From Kutzneria buriramensis (GTDB lineage Bacteria; Actinomycetota; Actinomycetes; Mycobacteriales; Pseudonocardiaceae), in NCBI RefSeq assembly GCF_003387475.1, contig NZ_QUNO01000002.1:310001-374000 (forward strand): a stretch of 64,000 bases of DNA. Reading direction: 5' to 3'. This document shows, piece by piece, positions 17,156 to 24,641 of this stretch. Under the pieces are notes generated by a model that saw only the letters and a list, made by a program, of their open reading frames with translations, was not told where the DNA came from and searched no databases. The position numbers and the translations under genes were made by a program. Each line of letters begins with the position of its first letter. The stretch's first letter is position 1.

Positions 17156-17812
17156 TCAAGGGATTAGCGCGTCGATGCCGGCCAGGATGAGGTCGATGCC
17201 GGCGAGGAACTGCTCCCGGTCGTCGTGCTCGGGCAGCCCGGCGGCGATCTGCCGCACGAACGGGTACTCCTCGGCGTCGAGCCGCGCCCACTGGTCGGCC
17301 AGGCCGCCGAGGAACGCCGTCCGGTCCGTCCCGGCCGTGACGAGGCGGGCGTTCGCCGCGTTCTGCCCGGCGACGCCGAGGATGTAGTTGACCAGCGCGG
17401 ACGCGCAGTTGAACTGCGCCCGCTCGGGGACGCCGAGCCTCCGGAGCGGACCGCCGACGGCCTCGAAGATCCGCAGCATCGCCAGCTGCCACGGCTCGCG
17501 GGACAGCTGGGCGCCCACCCAGGGGTGCGCGTCGATCGCGTCGAACATGCCCAGCGCGATGGCGCGGATCGCGTCGTGCGGCTCGGCGTCGCCGACGGTC
17601 ATGACCCGGGCGATGACGTCGTTGGTGGTGGCCGCGAGCAGCTCGTTCTTGTTGGCGACGTGCCAGTAGATCGCCCCGCTGCCCGTGGCCAGCCGCGCGG
17701 TGAGCGCGCGGAAGGTCAGCGCGCTCTCGCCCTCGGTGTCGAGGATCTCGATCGCGGCCTCGACGATCCGCTCCTTCGAGAGCGCGTCCGCGCGCTGTGA
17801 CCTGGTCGCCAT
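17156..17812 (-). CDS. TetR-family transcriptional repressor
   Basis: 218 residues from ATG at 17812. The N-terminal helix-turn-helix is RIVEAAIEILDTEGESALTF, RALTARLATGSGAIYWHVAN and KNELLAA. The C-terminal ligand domain resembles the TetR_C group (PWVGAQLSREPWQLAMLRIF). It is divergent from the TetX-like monooxygenase. The 73-bp space between them holds two 15-bp operators, a classic TetR-repressed drug or xenobiotic oxidase arrangement. It could also affect the monooxygenase gene 45 bp beyond its stop. Confidence 0.92.
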   Translation of the reverse strand: MATRSQRADALSKERIVEAAIEILDTEGESALTFRALTARLATGSGAIYWHVANKNELLAATTNDVIARVMTVGDAEPHDAIRAIALGMFDAIDAHPWVGAQLSREPWQLAMLRIFEAVGGPLRRLGVPERAQFNCASALVNYILGVAGQNAANARLVTAGTDRTAFLGGLADQWARLDAEEYPFVRQIAAGLPEHDDREQFLAGIDLILAGIDALIP

Positions 17813-17832
17813 GACTCCATCTTGACATGGAC

Positions 17833-17870
17833 TGGAACGTTGTTCCAACATGGACTGGAACAACGTTCCA
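17833..17870. promoter_or_regulatory. Twin TetR operators
   Basis: TGGAACGTTGTTCCA (17833-17847) and TGGAACAACGTTCCA (17856-17870) are exact reverse complements, each with 6-bp arms. Both are preceded by ACATGGAC, so the region is a 23-bp unit duplicated in tandem. It spans the promoter region between the TetR gene and the monooxygenase. Confidence 0.85.
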
Positions 17871-17885
17871 GAAGGGAGTCCTTTC

Positions 17886-18989
17886 ATGACGACATCGGTC
17901 ACGATCATCGGCGCGGGCCTGGGCGGCCTCGTCCTCGCGCGGGTGCTCCACGTCAACGGCATACAGTCGACGATCTACGAGGCGGAGCCCTCGGCGATGG
18001 CCCGCACCCAGGGCGGCCAGCTCGACATCCACGAGGAGGACGGCCAGATCGCGCTCGCGGCGGCCGGCCTCACCGCCGAGTTCCGCGCGATCATCCACGA
18101 GGGCGGCGCGGCCTCCCGCGTCCTCGACCGGCACGGCACCGTGCTGCACGAGGACGCAGACGACGGTGGCCGCCCCGAGGTGCTTCGCGGCGACCTGCGG
18201 CGGATCCTCATCGAGTCGCTGCCCGACGGCACCATCCAGTGGGGCAAGAAGCTCGTGTCGATCGGCGACCGGCACGAGCTGACCTTCGCCGACGGAACCA
18301 CCGTGCAAACCGACCTCCTCGTCGGCGCGGACGGCGCGTGGTCGAAGGTTCGGCCGCTGCTGTCCGACGCGAAGCCCGAGTACGTCGGCACCTCGTACGT
18401 CGAGACCTACCTGTACGACGTCGACGAGAAGCACCCGGCGACGGCCGCGGCGGTCGGCGGCGGCGGGATGTTCGCGCTGGCCCCGGGGCAGGGGATCACC
18501 GCACATCGCGAGGCCGGCGACGTCCTGCACGCGTACATCCAGCTGACCCGCCCGGTCGACTGGTTCGCCGACATCGACGCCGAGCGGGTGGCGGCCGAGT
18601 TCGAGGGCTGGGCCCCGGAGCTCACAGCACTGATCACCGACGGCGAGACCCCGCCGGTCGTGCGCCAGCTGCACACCCTCCCGACCGGTCACCGCTGGGA
18701 CCGGGTGCCCGGTGTGACGCTCGTCGGCGACGCCGCGCACCTCGCGCCGCCGGCCGGCGAGGGCGCGAACCTGGCGATGTTCGACGGCGCCCAGCTCGGA
18801 CTGGCGATCGCCGCGCACCCCGGCGACATCGAGGCGGCGCTCACCGCCTACGAGCAGGAGATGTTCCCGCGCAGCGAGGTGTCGGCGGCGGACGCGTACG
18901 TGATCCTCGACCTCTGCGTGGGCGACCGGGCGCCGCACGGACTCGTCGACTTCTTCACCGGCGCGGCTACTCCATCCGGGCTACGGTGA
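17886..18989 (+). CDS. TetX-like FAD-dependent monooxygenase
   Basis: 367 residues from ATG at 17886, with AGAAGGGAG upstream. FAD motifs are IIGAGLGGLVLARVL, DLLVGADGAWSKVRPLL and LVGDAAHLAPPAGEGANLAM. The compact length, the GQLDIHEEDGQIAL segment and the GEGAN signature resemble TetX-type flavoprotein monooxygenases. It may modify an antibiotic or another polycyclic compound; tetracycline activity is not implied. Its regulator is the divergent TetR protein. The ligase gene starts 4 bp after its stop, so read-through is likely. Confidence 0.87.
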   Translation: MTTSVTIIGAGLGGLVLARVLHVNGIQSTIYEAEPSAMARTQGGQLDIHEEDGQIALAAAGLTAEFRAIIHEGGAASRVLDRHGTVLHEDADDGGRPEVLRGDLRRILIESLPDGTIQWGKKLVSIGDRHELTFADGTTVQTDLLVGADGAWSKVRPLLSDAKPEYVGTSYVETYLYDVDEKHPATAAAVGGGGMFALAPGQGITAHREAGDVLHAYIQLTRPVDWFADIDAERVAAEFEGWAPELTALITDGETPPVVRQLHTLPTGHRWDRVPGVTLVGDAAHLAPPAGEGANLAMFDGAQLGLAIAAHPGDIEAALTAYEQEMFPRSEVSAADAYVILDLCVGDRAPHGLVDFFTGAATPSGLR

Positions 18990-18993
18990 TGGC

Positions 18994-19935
18994 GTGGCGC
19001 GACGGTCGGCGGTGCCGGACCCGGTGGAGCCGATGCTGGCCGGCTCCGACGGCGGCACGCTGCCGAACGCGGCCGGCTGGTCGTACGAGTTCAAGTGGGA
19101 CGGCTACCGCGCGATCATGCGGGTCGCCGAGGACGGCACTACCCGGCTGAACAGCCGGAACCTCAACGATTTAAACGCCCGCTATGCGGAACTGACCGAG
19201 CCGGGCCTGGGCGTCGAGGCGATCCTCGACGGCGAGGTCGTCGCGCTGGACGCGCGGGGCGTGCCCGACTTCAGCCTGCTCCAGAACCGGGCCGTGAAGG
19301 TCCAGTACTTCGCCTTCGACGTGCTGCGACTCGGCGGCCGCGACCTGATGGACGAGCCGTACCGCGCGCGCCGGGAGCTGCTCGCCGAGCTGACCCCGGC
19401 CAGCCCGCGGATCTCCGTCACGCCGTACTACGACCACGCCGACATCGACCCCGGGGTCCTGCTCCAGATCGCCGCCGACTCCGGCCTGGAAGGGCTGGTC
19501 GCCAAGGCCACGAACTCCCGGTACCACCCCGGCCGGCGCAGCCCGGAGTGGCTCAAGCACCCGTTCGTGCACACGCGGGAGGTGGTGCTCGGCGGCTGGC
19601 GCCCAGGTCAGGGGCGTCGCGACGGCACCATCGGCGCGCTGCTGCTCGGCGCGTACGACTCGGACGGGCTCCGCTACATCGGCGATGTCGGCACGGGGTT
19701 CACCGACCAGGCGCTGCGTGACCTGCAACGCCAGTTGGAACCGTTGGAGCAGCGGCAATCCCCGTTCGCGAACGCGGTGCCGCGCGACCGGGCCCGGCAC
19801 GTGCACTGGCTGCGGCCCGAGCTCGTCGGCGACGTCGAATACCGCAAGTTCACGGTGGATCGCGTGCTGCGGCACTCGTCCTGGCGCGGACTGCGCCCGG
19901 ACCGCCGGCCCGACGAGGTCCGCTGCCCGGATTAG
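18994..19935 (+). CDS. ATP-dependent DNA ligase (LigD ligase-domain type)
   Basis: 313 residues from GTG at 18994. It has the adenylation motif EFKWDGYRA with the nucleotide-accepting Lys, ILDGEVVALD (motif III-like), GLEGLVAKATNS (motif IV), EWLKHPFV (motif V) and a C-terminal OB-fold (REVVLGGWRPGQGRRDGTIG, DVGTGF). It is the size of a ligase core, like LigC or the ligase part of LigD. It may act with the PE-Pol protein at the start of the window in end joining. It starts an operon with three small genes that overlap or nearly touch. Confidence 0.92.
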   Translation: MARRSAVPDPVEPMLAGSDGGTLPNAAGWSYEFKWDGYRAIMRVAEDGTTRLNSRNLNDLNARYAELTEPGLGVEAILDGEVVALDARGVPDFSLLQNRAVKVQYFAFDVLRLGGRDLMDEPYRARRELLAELTPASPRISVTPYYDHADIDPGVLLQIAADSGLEGLVAKATNSRYHPGRRSPEWLKHPFVHTREVVLGGWRPGQGRRDGTIGALLLGAYDSDGLRYIGDVGTGFTDQALRDLQRQLEPLEQRQSPFANAVPRDRARHVHWLRPELVGDVEYRKFTVDRVLRHSSWRGLRPDRRPDEVRCPD

Positions 19936-19940
19936 CCGTT

Positions 19941-20516
19941 GTGTCAACGGGTATCCGGTGTCCTGTGGAGCAGACGGAGCTGCTGCGCTCGCTGGCCAAG
20001 GTCGCGAACACGCTGATCGCCGCCGACGTGCCGTTCGCGCTGACCGGCGGGTGCGCCGTGTACGCGAGGGGCGGGCCGCCGACCACGCACGACGTGGACG
20101 TGCTGGTCCGCGAGGAGGACGTGCCGCGGGCGGTCAGCGCGCTCGTGGCGTACGGGATGCGCGCCGCGGACACGCCGCTGACCTGGCTGGCCAAGGTGTA
20201 CGACGGCGACCGGCTGATCGACCTGCTGCACCATCCGAATCAGCAGCCGGTCACCGACACGGTCCTCAAGCGCGCGGAGTGGATGCGGGTGGGGCCGGCG
20301 GAGATGCCGGTCGCCACCGCGACGGATCTGTTGGTGGACAAGCTTTTGGTGTTCGGGCCGCACCGGTGCGACTTCACCGAGGTGCTGCCGATCGCCCGCG
20401 CGCTGCGCGAGCAGGTCGACTGGCAGGAGGTCCGGGACCGCACCGCCGAATCCCCGTACGCGGAGGCGTTCCTGTTGCTGCTCAGGCGATTGGACATCGA
20501 GGAGGTAGTGCCGTGA
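19941..20516 (+). CDS. MNT-like nucleotidyltransferase-fold protein
   Basis: 191 residues from GTG at 19941, 5 bp after the ligase stop. It has the nucleotidyltransferase pattern: FALTGGCAVYARGG then TTHDVDVLV, giving the GG..DxD metal site, followed by WLAKVYDGDRLIDLL and ATDLLVDKLLVF. It resembles nucleotidyltransferases of unknown substrate (AbiEii- or MNT-like). Its 3' end overlaps the BON gene by 4 bp (GTGA), which suggests coupled translation. Linkage to a DNA ligase suggests a nucleic-acid role, but this is inference. Confidence 0.75.
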   Translation: MSTGIRCPVEQTELLRSLAKVANTLIAADVPFALTGGCAVYARGGPPTTHDVDVLVREEDVPRAVSALVAYGMRAADTPLTWLAKVYDGDRLIDLLHHPNQQPVTDTVLKRAEWMRVGPAEMPVATATDLLVDKLLVFGPHRCDFTEVLPIARALREQVDWQEVRDRTAESPYAEAFLLLLRRLDIEEVVP

Positions 20517-20761
20517 ATGTGCCGCAGTACGACGTGGCCGAGCTGCGCCGGGCCCTGGCCGAGGATCCGCGCACCGCGGAACTGGGTGTGCAGGTGCGGA
20601 TCCGGGGCGATCAGCTGTTCCTCACCGGCGACGTGGCCTGTCCGGAGCGGCGGGCGGCGATCGCGGAGGTTGCCGCCGAGCATTCGGACGGTCTGGCCCT
20701 GCACAACGAGGTCCGGGTCGTGCGGCACGATCCGCCGACCGGTCAGGAGGACCTGCGATGA
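20513..20761 (+). CDS. Small BON-domain protein
   Basis: 82 residues from GTG at 20513, overlapping the preceding stop as GTGA and the next start as ATGA. The sequence VAELRRALAEDPRTAELGV, QVRIRGDQLFLTGDV and HNEVRVV fits one BON domain. These domains usually bind membranes or protein partners in the periplasm, but this protein has no signal peptide. The role is unknown; position ties it to the ligase and phosphoesterase. Confidence 0.75.
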   Translation: MNVPQYDVAELRRALAEDPRTAELGVQVRIRGDQLFLTGDVACPERRAAIAEVAAEHSDGLALHNEVRVVRHDPPTGQEDLR

Positions 20762-21498
20762 TCCGGATCGGCGCCGTCGGCGACGTGCACCTGGGCGTCG
20801 ACATGCGGGGCACGGTCCGGCCGTCCTACGCCGACATCGCCGAGCACGCCGACCTGCTGCTGCTCGCCGGCGACCTGACCCGGCTCGGCACCGTCGCCGA
20901 GGGCGAGGTGGTGGCCGACGAGTTCGCCGGCCTGGACGTGCCGGTGATCGCGGTGCTCGGCAACCACGACCACCAGTCCGACGCCGAGGACAAGATCACC
21001 GGGCTGCTGACCGACCGGGGCATCACCGTGCTCGAGGGCAGCGCGACCGTGCTGGACGTGGACGGAGTGCGGGTCGGCGTGGCCGGTGGCAAGGGTTTCG
21101 GCGGCGGCTTCGCCGGCAAGTGCGGGCACGCCTTCGGCGAGCGGGAGATGAAGGCCTTCATCCACCACACCGAGGAGGTCGCCGAGCGGCTGCGGACCGC
21201 CTTGCAGGGCCTCACCGCCGACATCCGGATCGCGCTGACGCACTACTCGCCGTCGGCGGAGACCCTGCGCGGCGAGCCGCCGGAGATCTTCCCGTTCCTC
21301 GGCTCGTACCAGCTGGCCGAGGCGATCGACGCCAGCGACGTCGACCTCGCCGTGCACGGACACGCCCACTACGGCACGGAATCCGGCACCACCGCCGGCG
21401 GCGTCCGGGTCCGCAACGTCGCGCAGCCGATCATCCAGGCCGCGTACCGCGTCTACACGCTGGAGCCGGCGGCGGTCGAACCGGCCTATCCCCGGTAG
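20758..21498 (+). CDS. Calcineurin-like metallophosphoesterase
   Basis: 246 residues. It has all metal-binding blocks in order: GDVHLG, GDLTRLG, GNHDH, LTHYSP and HGHAHYG. Such enzymes hydrolyse phosphate esters, including nucleic-acid ends. It is the last gene of the ligase-nucleotidyltransferase-BON-phosphoesterase operon and is translationally coupled through ATGA. It converges on the dehydratase gene with a 13-bp overlap. The substrate is unknown; a DNA-end-processing role is suggested only by context. Confidence 0.88.
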   Translation: MIRIGAVGDVHLGVDMRGTVRPSYADIAEHADLLLLAGDLTRLGTVAEGEVVADEFAGLDVPVIAVLGNHDHQSDAEDKITGLLTDRGITVLEGSATVLDVDGVRVGVAGGKGFGGGFAGKCGHAFGEREMKAFIHHTEEVAERLRTALQGLTADIRIALTHYSPSAETLRGEPPEIFPFLGSYQLAEAIDASDVDLAVHGHAHYGTESGTTAGGVRVRNVAQPIIQAAYRVYTLEPAAVEPAYPR

Positions 21499-22409
21499 AC
21501 GGTGTCGCGGATCTCCGCCTCGCTGGCGTTCGCGCCGGTGCAGACGAGCGCGACCTTCTTGTCCCGGAAGCGATCCGGCTCGGCGAGGTAGGCGGCGAGC
21601 GGCGCGGCGCCGGCACTCTCGGCCAGCGTCTGCGCGTCCCGCAGCATGACCCACTGCGCGTGGCGGATGGCCGCGTCGTCGACGAGGACGAAGTCCGTCA
21701 GGTGGCGGCGCAGGATGTGCTGCGGCAGCTCGAATCCGCTGCCGGTGGCCAGGCCCTCGGCGACGGTCTTGTTAGGACGGTCGACGATTTCCTCGGCACG
21801 CCAGGAGTCGTGCGCGGCCGGCGACTGAGCGGACTGCACGGCGATGATCTCGCACGTCGGCGCCACGGCCGCGGCCACCAGGCAGGCGGCGGCGGCCCCG
21901 CTGCCGCTGCCCGCCGGCACGATCACCGTGTCGATGTCGGGCTGCTGCTGGAAAAGCTCCAGGTAGGCGGTGGCGACACCGGCGATGATGTCCGGCTCGT
22001 CGGCGGCGCTGACCAGCCGCAAGCCGCGTTCCTTCGCGAGGTCGACGGCGTGCTGGCGGGCCTCGTCGAAGTTGGCGCCCGCCTCGACGAGTTCCGCGCC
22101 GAGGCTGCGCACGGCGTTCGCCTTGGTGGGGTTGGGATTGACCGGCATGACGATCACGCACGGCACGTCGAAGATCGCGGCGGCGTAGGCCAGCGACTGG
22201 GCGTGGTTGCCGGTCGAGTAGCCGACGATGCCCTGTGCTTTCAGGCCGGCGAGCAGATTGAGCCCGCCGCGCACCTTGAACGCGCCGGTCGGCTGCACGT
22301 TCTCGTGCTTGATGAACACGCCCAGTGCCGACCGTAGCGGTGTCGGCGCCAGGTAGCGGCGCAGGGTGTTGTTGGCGCGCAGCACATCGGGAAAGGTCGG
22401 GATCCGCAT
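21486..22409 (-). CDS. Threonine/serine dehydratase-like PLP enzyme
   Basis: 307 residues. Fold-type II PLP enzyme with the Schiff-base Lys in QPTGAFKVRGG, substrate loop STGNHAQSLAYAA, phosphate-binding VPAGSGSGAAAACL and a C-terminal VCTGANAS. The family deaminates threonine or serine to the 2-oxo acid. No ACT regulatory domain is present, so it is the catabolic or small form. It is divergent from a LysR regulator 70 bp away. Confidence 0.88.
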   Translation of the reverse strand: MRIPTFPDVLRANNTLRRYLAPTPLRSALGVFIKHENVQPTGAFKVRGGLNLLAGLKAQGIVGYSTGNHAQSLAYAAAIFDVPCVIVMPVNPNPTKANAVRSLGAELVEAGANFDEARQHAVDLAKERGLRLVSAADEPDIIAGVATAYLELFQQQPDIDTVIVPAGSGSGAAAACLVAAAVAPTCEIIAVQSAQSPAAHDSWRAEEIVDRPNKTVAEGLATGSGFELPQHILRRHLTDFVLVDDAAIRHAQWVMLRDAQTLAESAGAAPLAAYLAEPDRFRDKKVALVCTGANASEAEIRDTVYRG

Positions 22410-22431
22410 GCGGCCAACACTGGCATTGCGC

Positions 22432-22486
22432 GATCCATAGAACCAGTGCCGATTTTCGTCCGAAGTATAGTGTTCGTCTATGGATC
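22432..22486. promoter_or_regulatory. Long-spaced inverted repeat between dehydratase and LysR genes
   Basis: GATCCATAGA (22432-22441) and its exact complement TCTATGGATC (22477-22486) are 35 bp apart; the second arm covers the LysR start codon. CACTGG/CCAGTG (22418-22423 and 22443-22448) overlap the first arm. LysR proteins bind such regions as tetramers, so autoregulation and control of the dehydratase are likely. Confidence 0.5.
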
Positions 22487-23358
22487 TGACCCGCCTGCGC
22501 GTGCTGGTGGCCGTCGCCGACGAGGGCTCGGTGACCGCCGCGGCCGAGGCGCTGCACTACGCGCAGCCGTCCGTCAGCCACCACCTCGCCAAGCTCGAAG
22601 CCGAGACCGGTGTGACGCTGGTGCAGCGGGTCGGCCGGGGGATTCGGCTGACCTCCGCCGGTCAGCTGCTGGCCGAGCGGGGACGGGAGATCCTGGGCCA
22701 GGTCGAGGCCGCGCGGCTGGAAGTGGCCGCCCACGCGGGATTGCGCACCGGACGCGTGCGGCTGGCCGCGTTCCCGTCCGCGCTGGCGACGCTCGTGCCG
22801 GCGGCTGCCGCCCGACTCGCGGCCGACCACCCCGGCGTCGAGCTCGCCCTGACCGAGGCCGAGCCGCCGCAGGCCATGACCGCCCTGCGGCACGGCGAGG
22901 TCGACCTCGCGCTGGTGTTCGACCACGGGGACTCGGCCGCCCCTCGCAACGTCGAGCTGCGGCCGGTGCTGCGGGAGCCGTTGTACCTGGTCACGCGGCG
23001 TGCCGACCGGGGCGGGCGCGAGCTCGCCGACCACGCCTCGCGGCCGTGGATCGCCGGTTGTTCGCGCTGCCGGGAGCACCTGCTGGCCGCCTGCGAACGT
23101 GCCGGCTTCACGCCGCGAATCGAGTTCGAGACCGACGACTACGTCGCCGTGCAGGCCCTCGTCGCCGCCGGCCTCGGCGTCAGCACCCTGCCGGGGCTCG
23201 CGTTGGTCGCCAACAAGCACCCCGAGCTGCGGATCGTCCGCCTCCCCGACGAGCGGCGGGTGTCGATCGCCACCTACGGGCGGCCGCCGTTCGCCGCCCC
23301 CACGCAGGCGCTTCTCGACATCTTGTCGGCCAGCGCCGCGCCGCGCTGGCCCCGTTAG
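22480..23358 (+). CDS. LysR-family transcriptional regulator
   Basis: 292 residues. The N-terminal helix-turn-helix is LTRLRVLVAVADEGSVTAAA, LHYAQPSVSHHLAKLEAETG and LVQRVGRGIRLTSAG. A periplasmic-binding-like effector domain starts near residue 90 (GRVRLAAFPSALATLVPAAA). It is divergent from the dehydratase, so it probably activates or represses that gene in response to an amino acid. It overlaps the convergent PPOx-like gene by 4 bp. Confidence 0.92.
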   Translation: MDLTRLRVLVAVADEGSVTAAAEALHYAQPSVSHHLAKLEAETGVTLVQRVGRGIRLTSAGQLLAERGREILGQVEAARLEVAAHAGLRTGRVRLAAFPSALATLVPAAAARLAADHPGVELALTEAEPPQAMTALRHGEVDLALVFDHGDSAAPRNVELRPVLREPLYLVTRRADRGGRELADHASRPWIAGCSRCREHLLAACERAGFTPRIEFETDDYVAVQALVAAGLGVSTLPGLALVANKHPELRIVRLPDERRVSIATYGRPPFAAPTQALLDILSASAAPRWPR

Positions 23359-23879
23359 AAGTCCCAGGCGGTGGCGCCGTAGGGCTCGGCGCAGGCGACG
23401 CCGTACGCCTTGTGCAGCGTGAGCCGGTACAGGTGCCAGGGCGCGGGGCCGGCGCTCGGGGCCATGAACGACGCGTTGAAGCCGCCGTCCTCCACCCGTG
23501 CCGGCCAGCCGCCGCTGCGGTAGACCGCCGCGATCCGCTCCAGGGTCTCCGCGTCGGTGACCTGGTGGGCGTCGCCCTCCAGCGTCAGGTCGATGCCACG
23601 CAGCCGTACCGACACGCTGCACGCCGGGTTCTGGGCGAGGTTGCGGGACCGTCGCGTGCCCGGGCCGCCGACGAAGTACAGGGCGTCGTCCGCCCAGATC
23701 GCGCCGACGCCCGCCGTGTGCGGCCGCCCGTCCGGGCGAACCGTCGCCACGAAGAATGTCAGGTCCTCGCCGGGGGTGTCCGCGGCCAGAATGTCGCGCG
23801 GGCGACTCCACGGCAGCTCCTCGCTGCCGTCCCGGCTGAGGTTGCGGGTCGCGATCGGCTCTTTCACGGTGTCAGTCAT
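23355..23879 (-). CDS. Pyridoxamine-5'-phosphate-oxidase-like flavin/F420 protein
   Basis: 174 residues from ATG at 23879. The split-barrel signature is DLTFFVATVRPDGRPHTAGV, ALYFVGGPGTRRSRNLAQNP and ACSVSVRLRGIDLTLEGDAH. Actinobacterial members are mostly F420- or FMN-dependent reductases of unknown substrate. The start overlaps the methyltransferase stop by 8 bp, so the two are co-translated. Confidence 0.82.
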   Translation of the reverse strand: MTDTVKEPIATRNLSRDGSEELPWSRPRDILAADTPGEDLTFFVATVRPDGRPHTAGVGAIWADDALYFVGGPGTRRSRNLAQNPACSVSVRLRGIDLTLEGDAHQVTDAETLERIAAVYRSGGWPARVEDGGFNASFMAPSAGPAPWHLYRLTLHKAYGVACAEPYGATAWDF

Positions 23880-24510
23880 ACCCGTGCGTCGAACCAGCCG
23901 CCGCCGATTCGACAAGGGTGTACCGCCAGAACAGCCGCCGCCGGACCCGGGCGCTCGACGCGGCCGCTCGGATGTCGGCGAGGGTCTCCTGGGGCTCGGC
24001 GGTCGGCGCCGTCATGTGCGGCGGCGGGGCGTCGGCGCGGGTGGGGTGCTTGATCAGGCCCATCACCGGGTTGGCGATGATCGCCGGCAGATCGGTCAGC
24101 AGCCGTCTCTCGCGGTGACAGCCGACGATCACCAGCCGGCCGCCGGGGTTCAGGCATTCGCGCAGCTCCCGGAGGGTTTGCGTCAGCGGCATGTGGTGCA
24201 GGACCGCCACCAGCGTGATCGCGTCCCACCGCCGCTCCGGGTCCCGCCCCGCGAAGTCCGTGTTGATGATCGTGACGTGGGGGTCGCCGGCGAACCGCTC
24301 GGCGGCGATCTCGGCCGTCGCCGGATCCGGTTCGAGCCCGGTGACGGTGGCTGTGCGCCGGAGCCGGTCGATCAGGTTGCCGGTGCCGCAGCCCACGTCG
24401 AGGATGTCGCGCGCCCCGGCGACCTGGCGAGCCACCCAGGGCCCGTAGTGGTCGTTGTGGCTCCACGGATGCCGCTGGTTGAACCGATTGAGCCGCCCAA
24501 GCACCGTCAC
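23872..24510 (-). CDS. Class I SAM-dependent methyltransferase
   Basis: 212 residues from GTG at 24510, with GGGGGAAAG directly upstream. Motif I is ILDVGCGTGNLIDRL, acidic motif II TGLEPDPATAEIA, and the central AITLVAVLHHMPL resembles UbiE/Methyltransf_11 enzymes. The acceptor is unknown. Repeat R1 copy B begins 5 bp before its ribosome-site region, so the repeat lies in its promoter. The PPOx-like gene follows in the same operon. Confidence 0.87.
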   Translation of the reverse strand: MTVLGRLNRFNQRHPWSHNDHYGPWVARQVAGARDILDVGCGTGNLIDRLRRTATVTGLEPDPATAEIAAERFAGDPHVTIINTDFAGRDPERRWDAITLVAVLHHMPLTQTLRELRECLNPGGRLVIVGCHRERRLLTDLPAIIANPVMGLIKHPTRADAPPPHMTAPTAEPQETLADIRAAASSARVRRRLFWRYTLVESAAAGSTHGYD

Positions 24511-24515
24511 CTTTC

Positions 24516-24641
24516 CCCCAACCCCCGCGAATCGCGCTCAGCACCAGACCGAATGCAGGTTTGGTGCAGATCCGAGACCCGAGGCTCGTTTCTGCCTGAA
24601 ACCTACATTCGGTGTGTCTGTGAGCGCGACTCGCGGGGGTC
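24516..24641. repeat. Repeat R1, copies B and C as a head-to-head palindrome
   Basis: Copy B (24516-24571, reverse) and copy C (24591-24641, forward) face each other around 19 bp, giving a ~121-bp inverted repeat with outer ends ACCCCCGCGA and TCGCGGGGGT. It fills the space between the methyltransferase start and the AfsR-like stop; copy C's outer end includes that stop codon. The single copies elsewhere may be halves of this unit. Confidence 0.8.
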
